Positions 48,448-59,738 of a DNA stretch of 64,000 bases are shown here, in pieces. The DNA comes from Paracamarosporium sp. OC-R06-R3 (taxonomy: Eukaryota > Ascomycota > Dothideomycetes > Pleosporales > Didymosphaeriaceae): assembly GCA_019828545.1 (NCBI GenBank), contig JACVRA010000325.1, positions 62,001 to 126,000 of the forward strand, given 5' to 3'. The translations under genes were made by a program, and so were the position numbers. Numbering within the stretch: position 1 is the first letter of the stretch; each line of letters opens with the position of its first letter. The notes under the pieces were generated by a model that worked only from the letters and a program-made list of their open reading frames with translations, was not told the origin of the DNA and did not search any database.

Positions 48448-48704
48448 TTAAACAAGCTTGCGCGCATAATCGACGAGGAAAGGTGCTGCGGTCATCGTCA
48501 ACCCTTGATCAATGTAAATTTGCTCAGATATGCACTTACAGAAATACAATACGGCAGCGGCTGCAGCTGTCCACTTGATGTCGCTCGTCGTCTGGGCTTC
48601 GGCGCGCTCAAGGTCGGCCTTAGAGGGTTGCGGTGGTGCTTTGTTTCCCGTCAGTTTTCAATGCTCATAACTCCTCCTTTTCTTTACTACACACCTCCGA
48701 ACAT
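48448..48704 (-). CDS. TOM5: Tom5, small subunit of the mitochondrial outer-membrane translocase
   Basis: Tail-anchored receptor-like subunit that hands precursor proteins to the Tom40 channel. Exons are 48704-48695 (10 nt), 48638-48540 and 48485-48448; introns of 56 and 54 bp (GTGTGT..AAAG, GTAAGT..GCAG) join in frame to 48 residues. It begins MFGAPPQPSKADLERAEAQT, matching the family's MFGG..P..SKEEL start. A single hydrophobic helix follows (AAAAAVLYFSPFLVDYA) and the end is RKLV. Length and layout fit fungal Tom5. No exon is long enough to appear as an ordinary open frame. A 123-codon frame on the opposite strand (48352-48723) is its shadow. Confidence 0.88.
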
Positions 48705-49568
48705 GATAGCGGTTTATTTATAAATGGGTCGTTTACGGTTTGAAGATAGAGTGCCTTGAAGCTGTGAGATGACGTTCGTCGTAGTCGCAAAAGTTGTCGA
48801 ACGAAAACGGCATGTCGGCGAACAAGGGAGCTAAGCCGCCGATATCACGTGCAATCGCGTGTGCCATATGCCAGGATCGGGTAGTAAACTCAGCCCCCAG
48901 GTGCAACTTGCATACCCCTGAAACTTACTTTCTCGCCCGTATCGTCAAAATTATTGATGACTTTGCTGTGCCAAGGGGCTGAGTTGCGGGGCAGCTGAGC
49001 GCATTGCGGATCGCAATCTGGCCTTCATTTCTCCACTGAATCCCGCTGTTGAGCACATTTAGTGTGATTTCGTTCCGGGGCATTCGGTGGCAAGCATGAC
49101 GATTCAACAGTAGAAATAAGAGGAGCAAAACTCGTAAACTCTACTCTACTAAACCCGGGGCTTGTGGGTCGCCGAGTGTCATCAGGGTGTTAGCACTCAC
49201 AACTACGCCCCAGGACTTCGGTATTGTACAATTGAATTCTACCTCTGTTGTTCGCGAGCTGTGAAACAAAGCGAGACGATGATGGCCTAAAGAGAACAAC
49301 GAGAATACTTATTAAACATTATTTCGAACTCTTTCGCTTCATCCTCAATCTAGCAATCGTTTGTTCTGTCAGATTACCACCTTTCTGGTGGTTGTTTCGG
49401 TACCTGCATAAGGCTAACTAGCGGCAAAGAACGATCGACAGATCCTACGTGTAATCGCATAAGCACTTATACTGGGCTTCTGTCCGCGGCGTTCTCACTC
49501 TCCAGCGGTCTTCTTGTCGCTGCCTATCTTTGTATTTTGTTCGAAAGTCTTTTTTGTTGCATTGCAAA
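48705..49568. promoter_or_regulatory. Divergent promoter, TOM5 / GH55 glucanase
   Basis: This 864-base region separates two divergent start codons. It is AT-richer than most intergenic stretches here. I see no open frame with a recognisable product, no RNA gene and no clear repeat. Confidence 0.4.
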
Positions 49569-52172
49569 ATGCTGTCGCTCGCTTCAACCTTTTTCCTTCT
49601 TTCGTCCGGTGCGAGTGCAGCCTGGCTCGACTATGAGTATCACAAGGCTCCTGTACGCAAAAGCGAGGGTTACGCAACGAAGGCGTACACAGAGATCGTT
49701 GCGCCACCGCAACCAACTGATGGCTCTTCCCCCGGGAACGGAAGTGCTTGCGATGCGCCATTTTGGTTGGAGGATGTTGCGCATCAAGGAGTCGCCTCGT
49801 TCAACAACGATACGTCCTACCAGGTCTTCAGGAACGTCAAAGACTACGGTGCTGTGGGTGACGGGGTAACAGACGACACGAAAGCTATTCAAAAAGCCAT
49901 CACCGATGGGAACAGATGCGCTCCAACAGTCTGCAAATCGACCACTAGGACACCAGCTACAGTTTACTTTCCTGGTGGGACGTACTTGATCTCGGAAGCG
50001 ATTATCGACTATTATTACACGCAACTTATTGGAAACCCGAATTGTCTTCCAACCATCAAGGCAAGCTCAAACTTTACGACTGTCAATGTGGATGGTGATG
50101 ATATTGGTTATTTAATCGACGCAAGTCCATATGGTGCGAATGGACTGGGCTTTGGAGCTACGAACACCTTCTTCCGCCAGGTCAGAAATCTTATTCTTGA
50201 TTCTACGAACGTCAAACCCAGGACGATTTTGAGGGGAATTCATTGGCCTACCGCGCAAACGACATCTCTGCAAAATGTTGTCTTCAAAATGGCAACCGGA
50301 AATGGGACAAGGCATGAAGGTCTTTTCGTCGAGGAAGGCTCAGGTGGTTTCATGAACGACCTTGTCTTCCAGGGCGGAAATTACGGACTCAATGTGGGCA
50401 ATCAGCAATTCACTATGCGCAACTTGACATTTACCAATGTGGATACGGCGATCAATCAGCTGTGGGATTGGGGCTGGACGTACAAGAGCATTTCGATTGA
50501 CAACTGCCGTGTTGGCTTGAACATTTCGTCCCTGAACGGAGATGGAGGCCTGACCGTTGGATCTATTACTCTTCTGGATAGCTCTATTGCGAACACGCAG
50601 ATAGGCATTGTTTCCGACCGCACAGAGAGCTCGCAACCTGACAGCGCTGGAAGTCTGTATTTGGAGAACGTCAAGCTTGCGAATGTCCAGCAGGCTGTCA
50701 TTGGTACTAATGGCACTATTCTTCCTGGATCTTCTACCTCTACTGTTATCGATGCTTGGGCGGATGGTCACAGGTATCTTCCTAACTTTCCACTTAGCCC
50801 TGAGATTCAGACTCCCCTTGCACCGGCTGAAGCTCGTGGCCCTATTGCTCCGAGCAAGCGACCATCCAGCCTTATTGACGCCACTGGAAAGTTCTATGAG
50901 CGATCCAAACCGCAATATGAAGGTTTGTCGGTAGACCAATTCCTCAGTGCACGAACACTTGGCGCTACAGGCGATGGCAAGACGGATGACACGAAGGCTC
51001 TCAACGAAGCACTTCAGCAGGCTAAAACAGAAGGCAAGGTTCTGTTTCTGGATGCTGGGTACTATAAGGTCTCTAGCACGGTCTACATACCTCCTGGGTC
51101 GAAGATTGTCGGTGAAGCCCTTTCGTCTGTGATCTTGGCCAACGGTGCTTTCTTTTCGGACTTGAATAGCCTTCAGCCTGTTGTACAAATTGGAAAGCAA
51201 GGCGAGCAGGGCTCAATTGAGTGGTCTGATTCCTTCGTCAGCACGCAAGGTCCTAATCCTGGAGCCGTCCTCATCGAATACAATCTGTATAGTACGGGCG
51301 AACCCGCCGGTCTATGGGACGTCCACACTCGTATTGGCGGTTTTGCTGGCTCGCATCTGCAACAGGAGCAATGCGTAAAGGAGCCAGAGAAGACTATTAC
51401 TGCAGCCAATCTGAAGAAGGAATGCATCGCCTCATACCTCTCGCTACACATCACTCCTTGGGCGAGCGGTCTCTACCTTGAAAACAACTGGCTATGGGTT
51501 GCTGACCACGACTTGGATGACTCCCTCAACAACAACACGCAAATCACAATCTATGCTGGCCGCGGTCTCCTCGACCAGAGTACGCAAGGACGAGTCTGGC
51601 TCTACGGCACAGCGGTAGAGCACCATGTCAAATACGAATACCAATTCGTTGACACGAGGGACGTCGTCATGGGCCAAATCCAAACGGAGACTGCGTAAGC
51701 AATTTTTTCCTTTTGCATCAAATACAACAGTAGCTGACAGAAAAACAGATACTACCAACCCAACCCCGACGCCACTATCCCCTTCCCTGAAAACGCAGCT
51801 CTTTTTGATCCTGTTTTCTCGCCCACCCCAGCGTCCAACGTCACCGGGAACAGCACACACCCCATCTCGCCCAACAACGCAGAGGGCTGGGGCCTTCGTA
51901 TCCTACGGTCCAACAACTTGCTGGTCTATGGCGCAGGCTTGTACTCTTTCTTCGACAACTATAGTACCAAATGCTCGGACGTTGCGTCGGAGGGCGTGTG
52001 TCAGACGCGCATCGTGAGCATTGAGGGCGATGCGCTGAGTCACGACATCAACGTGTACAACTTGAACACTGTGGGGACAACATGGATGGTCACACGCGAT
52101 GGTGTGGATCTCGTTGCGAATGCGGATAACAACAGCACCTACGTTGATGGTCTGAACGTTTTGAGGATATAG
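49569..52172 (+). CDS. Secreted GH55 exo-beta-1,3-glucanase
   Basis: Extracellular enzyme releasing glucose from the non-reducing ends of beta-1,3-glucans, used in wall turnover or in attacking other organisms' glucans. Exons are 49569-51694 and 51749-52172 (54-bp intron), 849 residues. A signal peptide (MLSLASTFFLLSSGASA) is followed by the two tandem right-handed beta-helix halves of GH55. Each opens with a pectate-lyase-like motif: VFRNVKDYGAVGDGVTDDTK (from ~87) and ARTLGATGDGKTDDTKALNE (from ~461). Between them are typical GH55 blocks such as QLIGNPNCLPTIKASSNF, GIHWPTAQTTSLQNV and FEEGSGGFM-like FVEEGSGGFMNDLVF. Many N-glycosylation sequons (NGS, NDT, NGT, NNT) are present. The frame opens at 49530 only through a TTG; the ATG at 49569 starts the signal peptide. 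Confidence 0.94.
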
Positions 52173-53463
52173 CGAAAGATGTATATATGTGGGTATGTGG
52201 GAAAATAATGTTCTTGGGGAATTCTTTAAAACCTAGTTTGTAGTCGTAATTTCTATTCGAAGTTTCGCACATTGGCAGTATGATCGTGGCTCATGGTTAG
52301 GGTTCATCTTATTCAACGGCTCTTGCGCACTCGAACTTTGTCCAATAAACCATCCCAAGACTGTCTTGTTCAAGTAGCCGTAAGAAAGACGAAGCTCCAA
52401 CTGCGGCTCTTTGCACTTTGCTCGGCTTCGCGTTCCATAGTGTCTTGTCAGTAAGATCATAGCACAGCTATCTGAAACTGACACCCATGTACGATTTCAG
52501 GTTTGCTTTGTTAAGATTGATCCATTGCTTTTGCGCTCCGCTTTACAAGATGTCACCAGAATCCATGGCAAGGTAATGATCTCAGATCGCTGGATCCTCT
52601 GTTTCTTTCCCCCACTTCTGATTCGCTCGGCGATTTCGTCGAAGGCTTGATGCCACCGAACTCATGGCATGTGCAGCAGGAACTAAGTTCATGGAATCAG
52701 AGCTACGAGCATGGGTATACTAATAGAAGTATCAATATGATCGTCAAATCTCGAGGGTATAAATCCAAAAAAAGATCGGAAGGTAATTAAGGAGTTACGG
52801 TAAGCCACCCGTAAAAAACAAAAACCAATGTCCGCACGACAAAACGTTGCACTCCCGGCCAGCCAACGCATACCATGGCGCCCAAGCTAGCCGCTTACTG
52901 CATCGCGCGTGTGCACGGGCTAACCGGGCCAAATGGGAGAACACCCTTCCGTCTTTGCGGCCTCATTTCCCCAACCGCGATCTTCCTGCAGATCTGAACA
53001 GGGAAGGCCTCGTGTTTCGTATCCATTCCCTGCTTGCGGACGCGCATCCCACCACTTCGGCACGCACAAGGGCACGGCCAGGTCGTTCCGGCGGCTAGAC
53101 CTTGCTGCACCACCCACAAGTCAACATGCCTGGCCAACGAAAGGCCGTCGCCACGATGCAGAGACTCCTTGCAGCCTCCTGTACCACCTGCCTGCGATGT
53201 GCATTTTCGACTGCCTTTTGAGCTGAGGCTTTGCATTGCTCCAAGACAAGCCTCAGACAATCATTCGCTGGATTAATTCAAGCGCGGTCTGTATTCGCCG
53301 ACTCCGTCCTCTGTCTCTATTATGTGATAGCCTTGCCCTCCAGCATCCGGCTCGAGTATCCTGACCTTTTGACTTTGGTGGAGCGTTCGATGCGCTCTAG
53401 CTTTCATTAAATCTGCGCAAAGCCGTTCGAATGTGGTCACGTCTGAGTTCGACCTCGTCCACA
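52173..53463. other. Intergenic, no gene seen
   Basis: This 1.3-kb stretch follows the glucanase gene and should hold the promoter of the permease gene. The part 52820-53220 is GC-rich with open frames on both strands but no recognisable product. A missed 5' exon of the permease could lie in the last 200 bases. Confidence 0.4.
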
Positions 53464-55395
53464 ATGTCGTCGAGGCGGACTGTGCTAAGGTATGTATTTA
53501 GTTCAGTCTTTACAAAGCTTGGCTGACTTACCTCTGTAGCAAGCACTTGAAGGAGCGCCATGTGAACATGATCAGTTTCAGCGCCTGCATAGGCTTTGGA
53601 TTGTTCCTTAATACAGGCAAGGTCATATACCTGGCTGGACCTGGCATGGCTCTGGTCGCGGTAATCCTTGGATGTTCCATGATGTGGAGTGTAATTGCTT
53701 GCTTGGGAGAAATGACTGCCCTGTATCCGGTTCCTGGCCCGCTATTCGAGTTCCCTGGGAGGTTCATCGACGAAGCAGTCGGATATGCCACCGGATGGAT
53801 GACCTGGTCAGCGTGGATTGTCATATTGGCTGCCGAAATCCAGGCCGTGGCTCAATTATGGCGATTTCGATTTGACCCTGAATACTTAAGGGCCGTAGGT
53901 TACCCGGACGAACATTTAGGATGGAGCACGGAACACTATAGCCCTGCCGTTTGGGTCTTCTTGTTCTTGATAATCGTACTGCTTATCAATCTTCTCCCAG
54001 TTCGACAATACGGCCAGCTAGAGTACATTTTTGGCGTCATCAAGTTGACGTTCATCTCATTCCTGATCGTCTTCAACGTCGTTTTGTCTGGCATGCAGAA
54101 GGTAAAACACTCCAACCATTTCTGGACTTGGAACGCACCATGGGGGTTTTCTTCTAAAGGCATGGTTATACATCCAACTACGGCAGATCCAACGAATCCA
54201 GACGCCATGGTCACAGGCGACGCGGGCCACTTTCTTGGCCTCTGGACAGCTATTACTACCTGCGTGTTCTCCTTCGTTGGCTTTGAGGCGATCGCTGTCA
54301 CGGCACCCGAAAACAAAGATCTTGAAAAATACGAAACGATCAAAATTGCGACCAAGAAGCTTTCTATACGCATATCGATACTCTACATACTCGGCACGTT
54401 TGTTGGCGGCCTCAATGTCCCATGTAAGTACTGGCACGCTGTGCGCAAGCATTGCATCGCAGGCTAAATGTCGACTAGATGATGATCCAAATCTCATAAA
54501 TATCCAAATCAACGCCATCCGCGCGGGGCAAAACAGTGTGTTCGTCCTTGCAGCTGTGAGAAACCACCTTCGCGGCTTCCCGTCTGTTTTCAATGGCTTC
54601 TTCATCTTTGCGGCCACAACTTCTGGCATCAACGCGCTATACACTTCCAGTCGGCTCCTTCATGCACTTGCAAGCATTCCTGAAGCTTGGCCATTGTGGT
54701 TCCAGAATCACCGAAGGCGACTAGAAAGAGTGACTGATGCTGGCGTTCCGTTAGGCACAGTGACTGTTTCTTCTTTGTTCGGCCTCCTCGCCTTTCTCGC
54801 GATCAAACAATTCCCTTCGGTCATCCTGGGACGAATGACCAGCAATGCAGTGATTTCGGAGCTCATCTGTTACACAATGATCTGTCTCTCCTACACCCAG
54901 TTCTATCATAAGATCAAGGCAGCTGCAAACGATCATACACTCGAGAACCGTAGTGCGTTCAACCGAGACGACAAGCAGTATCCCTATCGGACCCACGGAC
55001 AGCTTTTCCGCGCCTGGTACGGATTCGGCTTTTGCACCCTGCTTATCGTTTTCAACAACTGGAGAGCATTCGTGCCCCCCTTCTCAACACCCGATTTTAT
55101 CGCGTCTTACATTGGGGTATGTACTCAGAATTCTTTGGCAACTATACGGCGCTAACGATGCATGCAGGTTGTTGTCTTCCTTGCGATAATCGCAGCGTAC
55201 CATGTCAGGTCTGATGGGTGGAATCCACTCAAGTGGCGGCGCAATGCCTCGATGCAAATCCATCGCCCACCACCCAAGGTCGTGGTTCCTGGGCGCAGAC
55301 GAGGCCATTTGGAGTTCCCGAACCCGAAGATGCCGGTCTGGCAGGAAGACAACGCGAAAGCGCTTGTCGCATTCGTCTGGGGCTGGCTCAAATGA
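53464..55395 (+). CDS. Amino-acid permease (YAT/APC superfamily)
   Basis: Proton-coupled plasma-membrane uptake carrier for amino acids. Exons are 53464-53489, 53540-54423, 54479-55116 and 55168-55395 (introns 50-55 bp), 591 residues. It keeps the fungal permease signature: LKERHVNMISFSACIGFGLF into helix 1, GEMTALYPVPGPLFEFPGRF, DEAVGYATGWMTWSAWIV, GFEAIAVTAPENKD and TTSGINALYTSSRLLHALAS. About 12 hydrophobic segments are visible. SACIGFGLFLNTG replaces the commoner GGSIGTGLF, as in a divergent fungal subgroup. Only ~16 residues precede the LKxRH motif, against 40-80 in most relatives. An upstream exon may be missing, or the cytosolic tail used for endocytic control is truly short. Substrate specificity cannot be read from sequence. 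Confidence 0.9.
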
Positions 55396-56196
55396 GGAGG
55401 AGGGTCGCCTACGCCGAGGATCTTATGCCTTTCTCGGACGAGACCGGTGCAATGGTGACAGACCACCGGCTCGCCTCGTGCTAGCGCTGTTGTGTCCATT
55501 GTCATCGCATGTAGATAGTGCTTGATGCCCAAAACAAGATTCCAGCTTCAGATAGCAGGTTCGAACCAGGACATAATTCGTCGCCTTTATCTGTGTTCGT
55601 AAGCCCTTCATTTGGGTGTAGTGGCACCGGCATGCCCGCAACCAGAGCTAGAGACGTCCGTGTCTCGGGCGTAATAGACCTGTTCTGCGAGTCAGGCTGG
55701 CCGCCGTAACAAACCTTGACAGCTTCCTCACAGGGGCACAAGTGGGGTGAAGGGCACGTGACCACAACCGGTCAGCCGAACCTGGCCACACGGTTCTGCA
55801 GTTTGTCGCGTGCAGTCGGACTGTCCGTGCTATTATTGCAGCTCGGTTCGGATCAGAGACTCGATCAGTCCCTGTGCGTGTGGCGCGGGTGCTGGTCTTT
55901 TCCCGCTGGGTTTATTACAATACCCCAGTCCGAGCTGATGGCTGCGCATCCAACCGCGGCCACCCAAGTGCATCAACCTGCCGTACGTCCTCGCTCGGAA
56001 TGGGCCAGCCAAGGCTGTCACTTTCTCCGTCCGGTCGGCCACAACTGTTGCACGCTCGCAGGCAGCAGGCCCGATCTCGACATCTTGTGTCCTCCGTCAT
56101 GCATCTTCCCAAACCTACTTACCTACTGCGCCGCCTTTCCCTGGTTTCGTATTCAGCGCCTCGAAGCGCTGATCCGCTTCTCGTCGTCCCGCGTCA
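55396..56196. other. Intergenic, no gene seen
   Basis: This is the 3' flank of the permease and the promoter of the 1111-residue gene. A GGTTCGAACC at about 55559 resembles a tRNA B box, but no matching A box or cloverleaf is found. Long open frames here (up to 199 codons) have no recognisable features. Confidence 0.4.
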
Positions 56197-59100
56197 ATGT
56201 CCCTCCAACATCGGAACCTTGCGCAAGTCTGGGAGCATCTTCAGGGCAGACACGACGTCGCCAACCTCGTCCGCGAAATCGTCGGCCAGCACTCCATCGA
56301 TGCCTCCCTCCATGAACCTAATGCTCAGAGCATCGAGGAATCCATCCGCATAATTGGCTGGATCAAGATCGTTTTCGACTCCCAGCGATGCTACCTCAGC
56401 GGGATCGCGACGGGCGTCGCCGAATGCCCACCCTACGTCCTTTCGTGTCTGTTGCCTCCTGATCTGTTGTTTTCGACCATCCTCTACCTCGTCAATGTCA
56501 AGACGAGCTTATTCTCCTCCCAAACGACGCTCATGACTCGCGAGTTTACTCGCCCGAGGCATATTCTTGCGCAGACCATTCTTTCTGGCCTCCGCCTCAT
56601 TCTCCTGCGAAAAGAGAGCATTAGGACCGACGACAAACGACGACTGCAGAATGCGATCAACCAAGCATGGCGGGATGATCGACTGCACGGCGTGGAGCGT
56701 TTCATTGTGTCTGAGTTGTTCGCGGAGGTTTTGAACGCACTCAACGAACCAACGCGCGAGAATCCATACTCGCGGGAATGGGCAAACGCAAAGTTACCGA
56801 CGTATGCGGCAGGACTTGTAAGTGTATCAGACCCAGTGCTCCATCATTGGTTGTCGTACTAGTACAACAGACAAGACATGTGGCACACATGAAAGGACAT
56901 TGAATGGTCTTAGATCCTGGGACTGTACAGTGCACCTTTTTATAGTCCACCTTGTCCTGGCGGCTTCTTTCGCCAACAAACAATGAGGTGTTGTAGTACG
57001 ATGTCTCTTACTAACTTTTACAGTATCCGTTGGATATAAGGGTTGAGACCTTTGTCACACCACTGATACACGGCACAATGGAGGAGGACTGGATGGATGC
57101 ATACTGGGTACTGCACGATTGTCTCTGGGCAGTCGAATGTGCAGTTACCCAGCGGTTTGTTGACCTTCGCCGACAAACTGGAATACTCGGCTCGAACCCA
57201 ATATCAATCGACATAGATGAGATACTGGAGCAGCTTTGGCATACGAGAACTAGTCTTGTCGTTTCAATATTTCACATTACCGGACCGATGAGCCCGCCAA
57301 CTGCGCTGATGGATTCGCTGGCTGTCACGCTACTTGACTGGGACGAAGATTTAGAGATGTTTTTATCTCGACAAGATTCCCTTCTGCAGCAACAGCAACA
57401 ATCGATGACGCGAGCTGGCTCAAATCGCGCTCCAAATTACGGCAAACACGTGTCAGAGATGAGTCCATACTTCGAAGCGGCTGTTACAAGTTTTGCAAAT
57501 TGGTTGCCAAGTCGAAAGTCCGGCTACGAACAGTTTAGCATAAGGAGAGTAGGCGTGACACGGAACGACATGCAAGAGATGGTCAAAGATTGGATAACGA
57601 GGATGGCTGCACCAAATGCGGAGTCGATATCGAAGGAACAAGAACCAGCGAGTTTGCCCGTTTACATCGTGGATTGTCCCAAGTTGCATGTAATCCCTAA
57701 GAGATTCTTGGAACACAAGCTTCGATGGTGTGATAAGTGGGCTTACGAAGCTGTAGTAGGAAATTCCCCAATCATCAACTGGAAAGAAGGAATTCCATGT
57801 CCCAGCTGCAGTGGAAGCGAAAAGATCAAAAACGCTCGTCTTATCGAACCTTTCCAGCTTCTCAGTACTACCCTCGACAATTTCCACTACGATGACTTTA
57901 GCCTTAGCCAGTACAGCATAGGCGATTCCGGTTCATACGATGCCGCCTCAACGTCTCATTCTACCTCAGACACAGGTAGCATAGTGCCTAGCTTAACATC
58001 AAACTCAGGAATGAGTCTTAGCCAGCCGTCCCACGCGTCACGCCCGAGCGACCCAGACATTAAAATACAACCACCCATGCAGCCTCCACGATATACCGAA
58101 TCACCCGTGAGCCCAGCAACCTACAACCCACTTTCACCTCGCTCGCACTCTCTCGAATCTGCGTTTGATTATCCAATAAGTCCGATTCACGAGTCCCTGA
58201 ACGTGCCCATTGCTCTCCCTGTGGCTTCGAGATTATCTATTGATCTTCCAATCCCGGTCCGCACACCGAGCATTGACGAAAACATAGCAGAGGCCGAATC
58301 TGCATCCATGCCTTCTGAGCTTTCAAGCGGGAAGGTAGTGGTCACACCAACGAGTTCTGTCAGAAGCACCCCCAGTCTTGGGAAAATGAAATCGTCGAGC
58401 CGGACGATCAGGATAGGAAATTCCTTCCGACGGAAATCTTCCAATACGAAAGAAAAAGAATCTCAACCTCCACTGCCAAAGGAGCCGTGTTTCGTGTTCT
58501 CGGCTGCGGGTCACTCCGTGCTCCTATGGGAAAAAGGGGCTGATCATTTGGTTCGCTTTGACGTACCGAGCAACGACGCCTCAGCCATTCAAGGCTGCAG
58601 ATATGAAGTTGCTGGAATTGAATCAGTAGCCGCTGGGAACCACAAATGTGCGGTTATTGCGGCTACTGGTCTGTCGGCCAGGAGGCTTGTCATCTTTAAC
58701 GGGATCAATGTCAAGTCTGAAGCAGAGATAGAACTTGATCTGTATGGAAGGCTGAGTGACATCTGCATAGCTGTTTCTCGGAATGACGCATTTGTCGCAG
58801 TATCACTGAATGATCAAATTTTGATTTTTGGCTTGGAGAATGGCGGAATAAAAAAGCTCGCCTTTCATCACCAGATCAATGTTTACGAAATAAGAGGAGG
58901 CATGCGCCACAAACGAACGATCCCGGTTGGACGAACTACTAGCGATGATACAGTGACGACATTGAACGATATTGGAAGATCGGGGCCAGGGTGGTTTAGT
59001 GGTCAGGGAAGAGGACTTAGTTCCTTAGAAAAAGCTGAAGAACAGAAAAACCAAGCTGCGATCATATCACGAAAGATATACTTTTCAACCGACAACAAAC

Positions 59101-59738
59101 GCCTCGTAGTTGCCACACAGCTGGGCGATCATTGCATCTACGTCGATGTTTGGGACTGTACAACGGAGCCAGTTACAACGATAGTTGAGCATTCACGATC
59201 GTTCAAAATGCCCCCATGGACGCTGAATGACGGCGATTTGACCAGCGTTTTCTACGACTCTGCACGCCGCTCTGCTCTTGTGACTGCTTTCTTAGGCAAA
59301 GAGTATCCCGTCCTTATTCCATTTCCTGGCTACGATAACCTCCAAAATGAAACATACAGTACGAAAATCGTGCAGGCAGCTCAGTCGCCCACCGGAGAAA
59401 CCTTCACCATCATCAACGCAATGACTGAAATAATACAATTCGAATACACAGCGAAAGGCATGCTATCTCCGCGAAAACTCAAGAAAGCTTCATCCAAGAT
59501 CAGCCAGGGTGTATTCAAGCCTGGTGCGATTGCGTTAGCCATGCCACTTGAGAATGTGCTTCAGATTTTCTGGGTTAAAGACGGCAAGTGCATGCTGAGG
59601 AGTGTCAAGATTGGGACATCGGAGCAGTTCAGAGACTACGATATCCGTCCACATTACGATCGGTTGATGAGTTTGAAGACCAAACCGGTCATCGCGAGAG
59701 CTCCTAGTTTGATGATTCCGGAGCTCGACGCAACCTGA
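56197..59738 (+). CDS. Large protein of unknown function, possible C-terminal beta-propeller
   Basis: Exons are 56197-56817 and 57024-59738 with a 206-bp intron (GTAAGT..ACAG), 1111 residues. The join GLYPLDIRVETF is in frame and natural. The N-terminal ~440 residues look helical (LVREIVGQHSIDASL; IIGWIKIVFDSQRCYLSGIA; VLHDCLWAVECAVTQRFVDL) and end with a CPSCSG pair after WKEGIPCP, possibly a small metal site. A Ser/Pro-rich linker of ~230 residues follows. The C-terminal ~430 residues are beta-strand-rich (FVFSAAGHSVLLWEKGADHL; ICIAVSRNDAFVAVSLNDQI; FSTDNKRLVVATQLGDHCIY), which suggests WD40-like blades of weak sequence. I do not recognise a named family. Its size, codon use and intron support a real gene. 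Confidence 0.78.

Noticed and set aside
48352..48723. 123-codon plus-strand frame
   Set aside because: It is antisense to the three TOM5 exons, which match a known family and splice cleanly.
55558..55569. GGTTCGAACC resembling a tRNA B box
   Set aside because: No A box at the right distance and no cloverleaf can be drawn on either strand.
55716..56315. 199-codon plus-strand frame overlapping the start of the 1111-residue gene
   Set aside because: It is out of frame with a well-supported gene and has no recognisable features.
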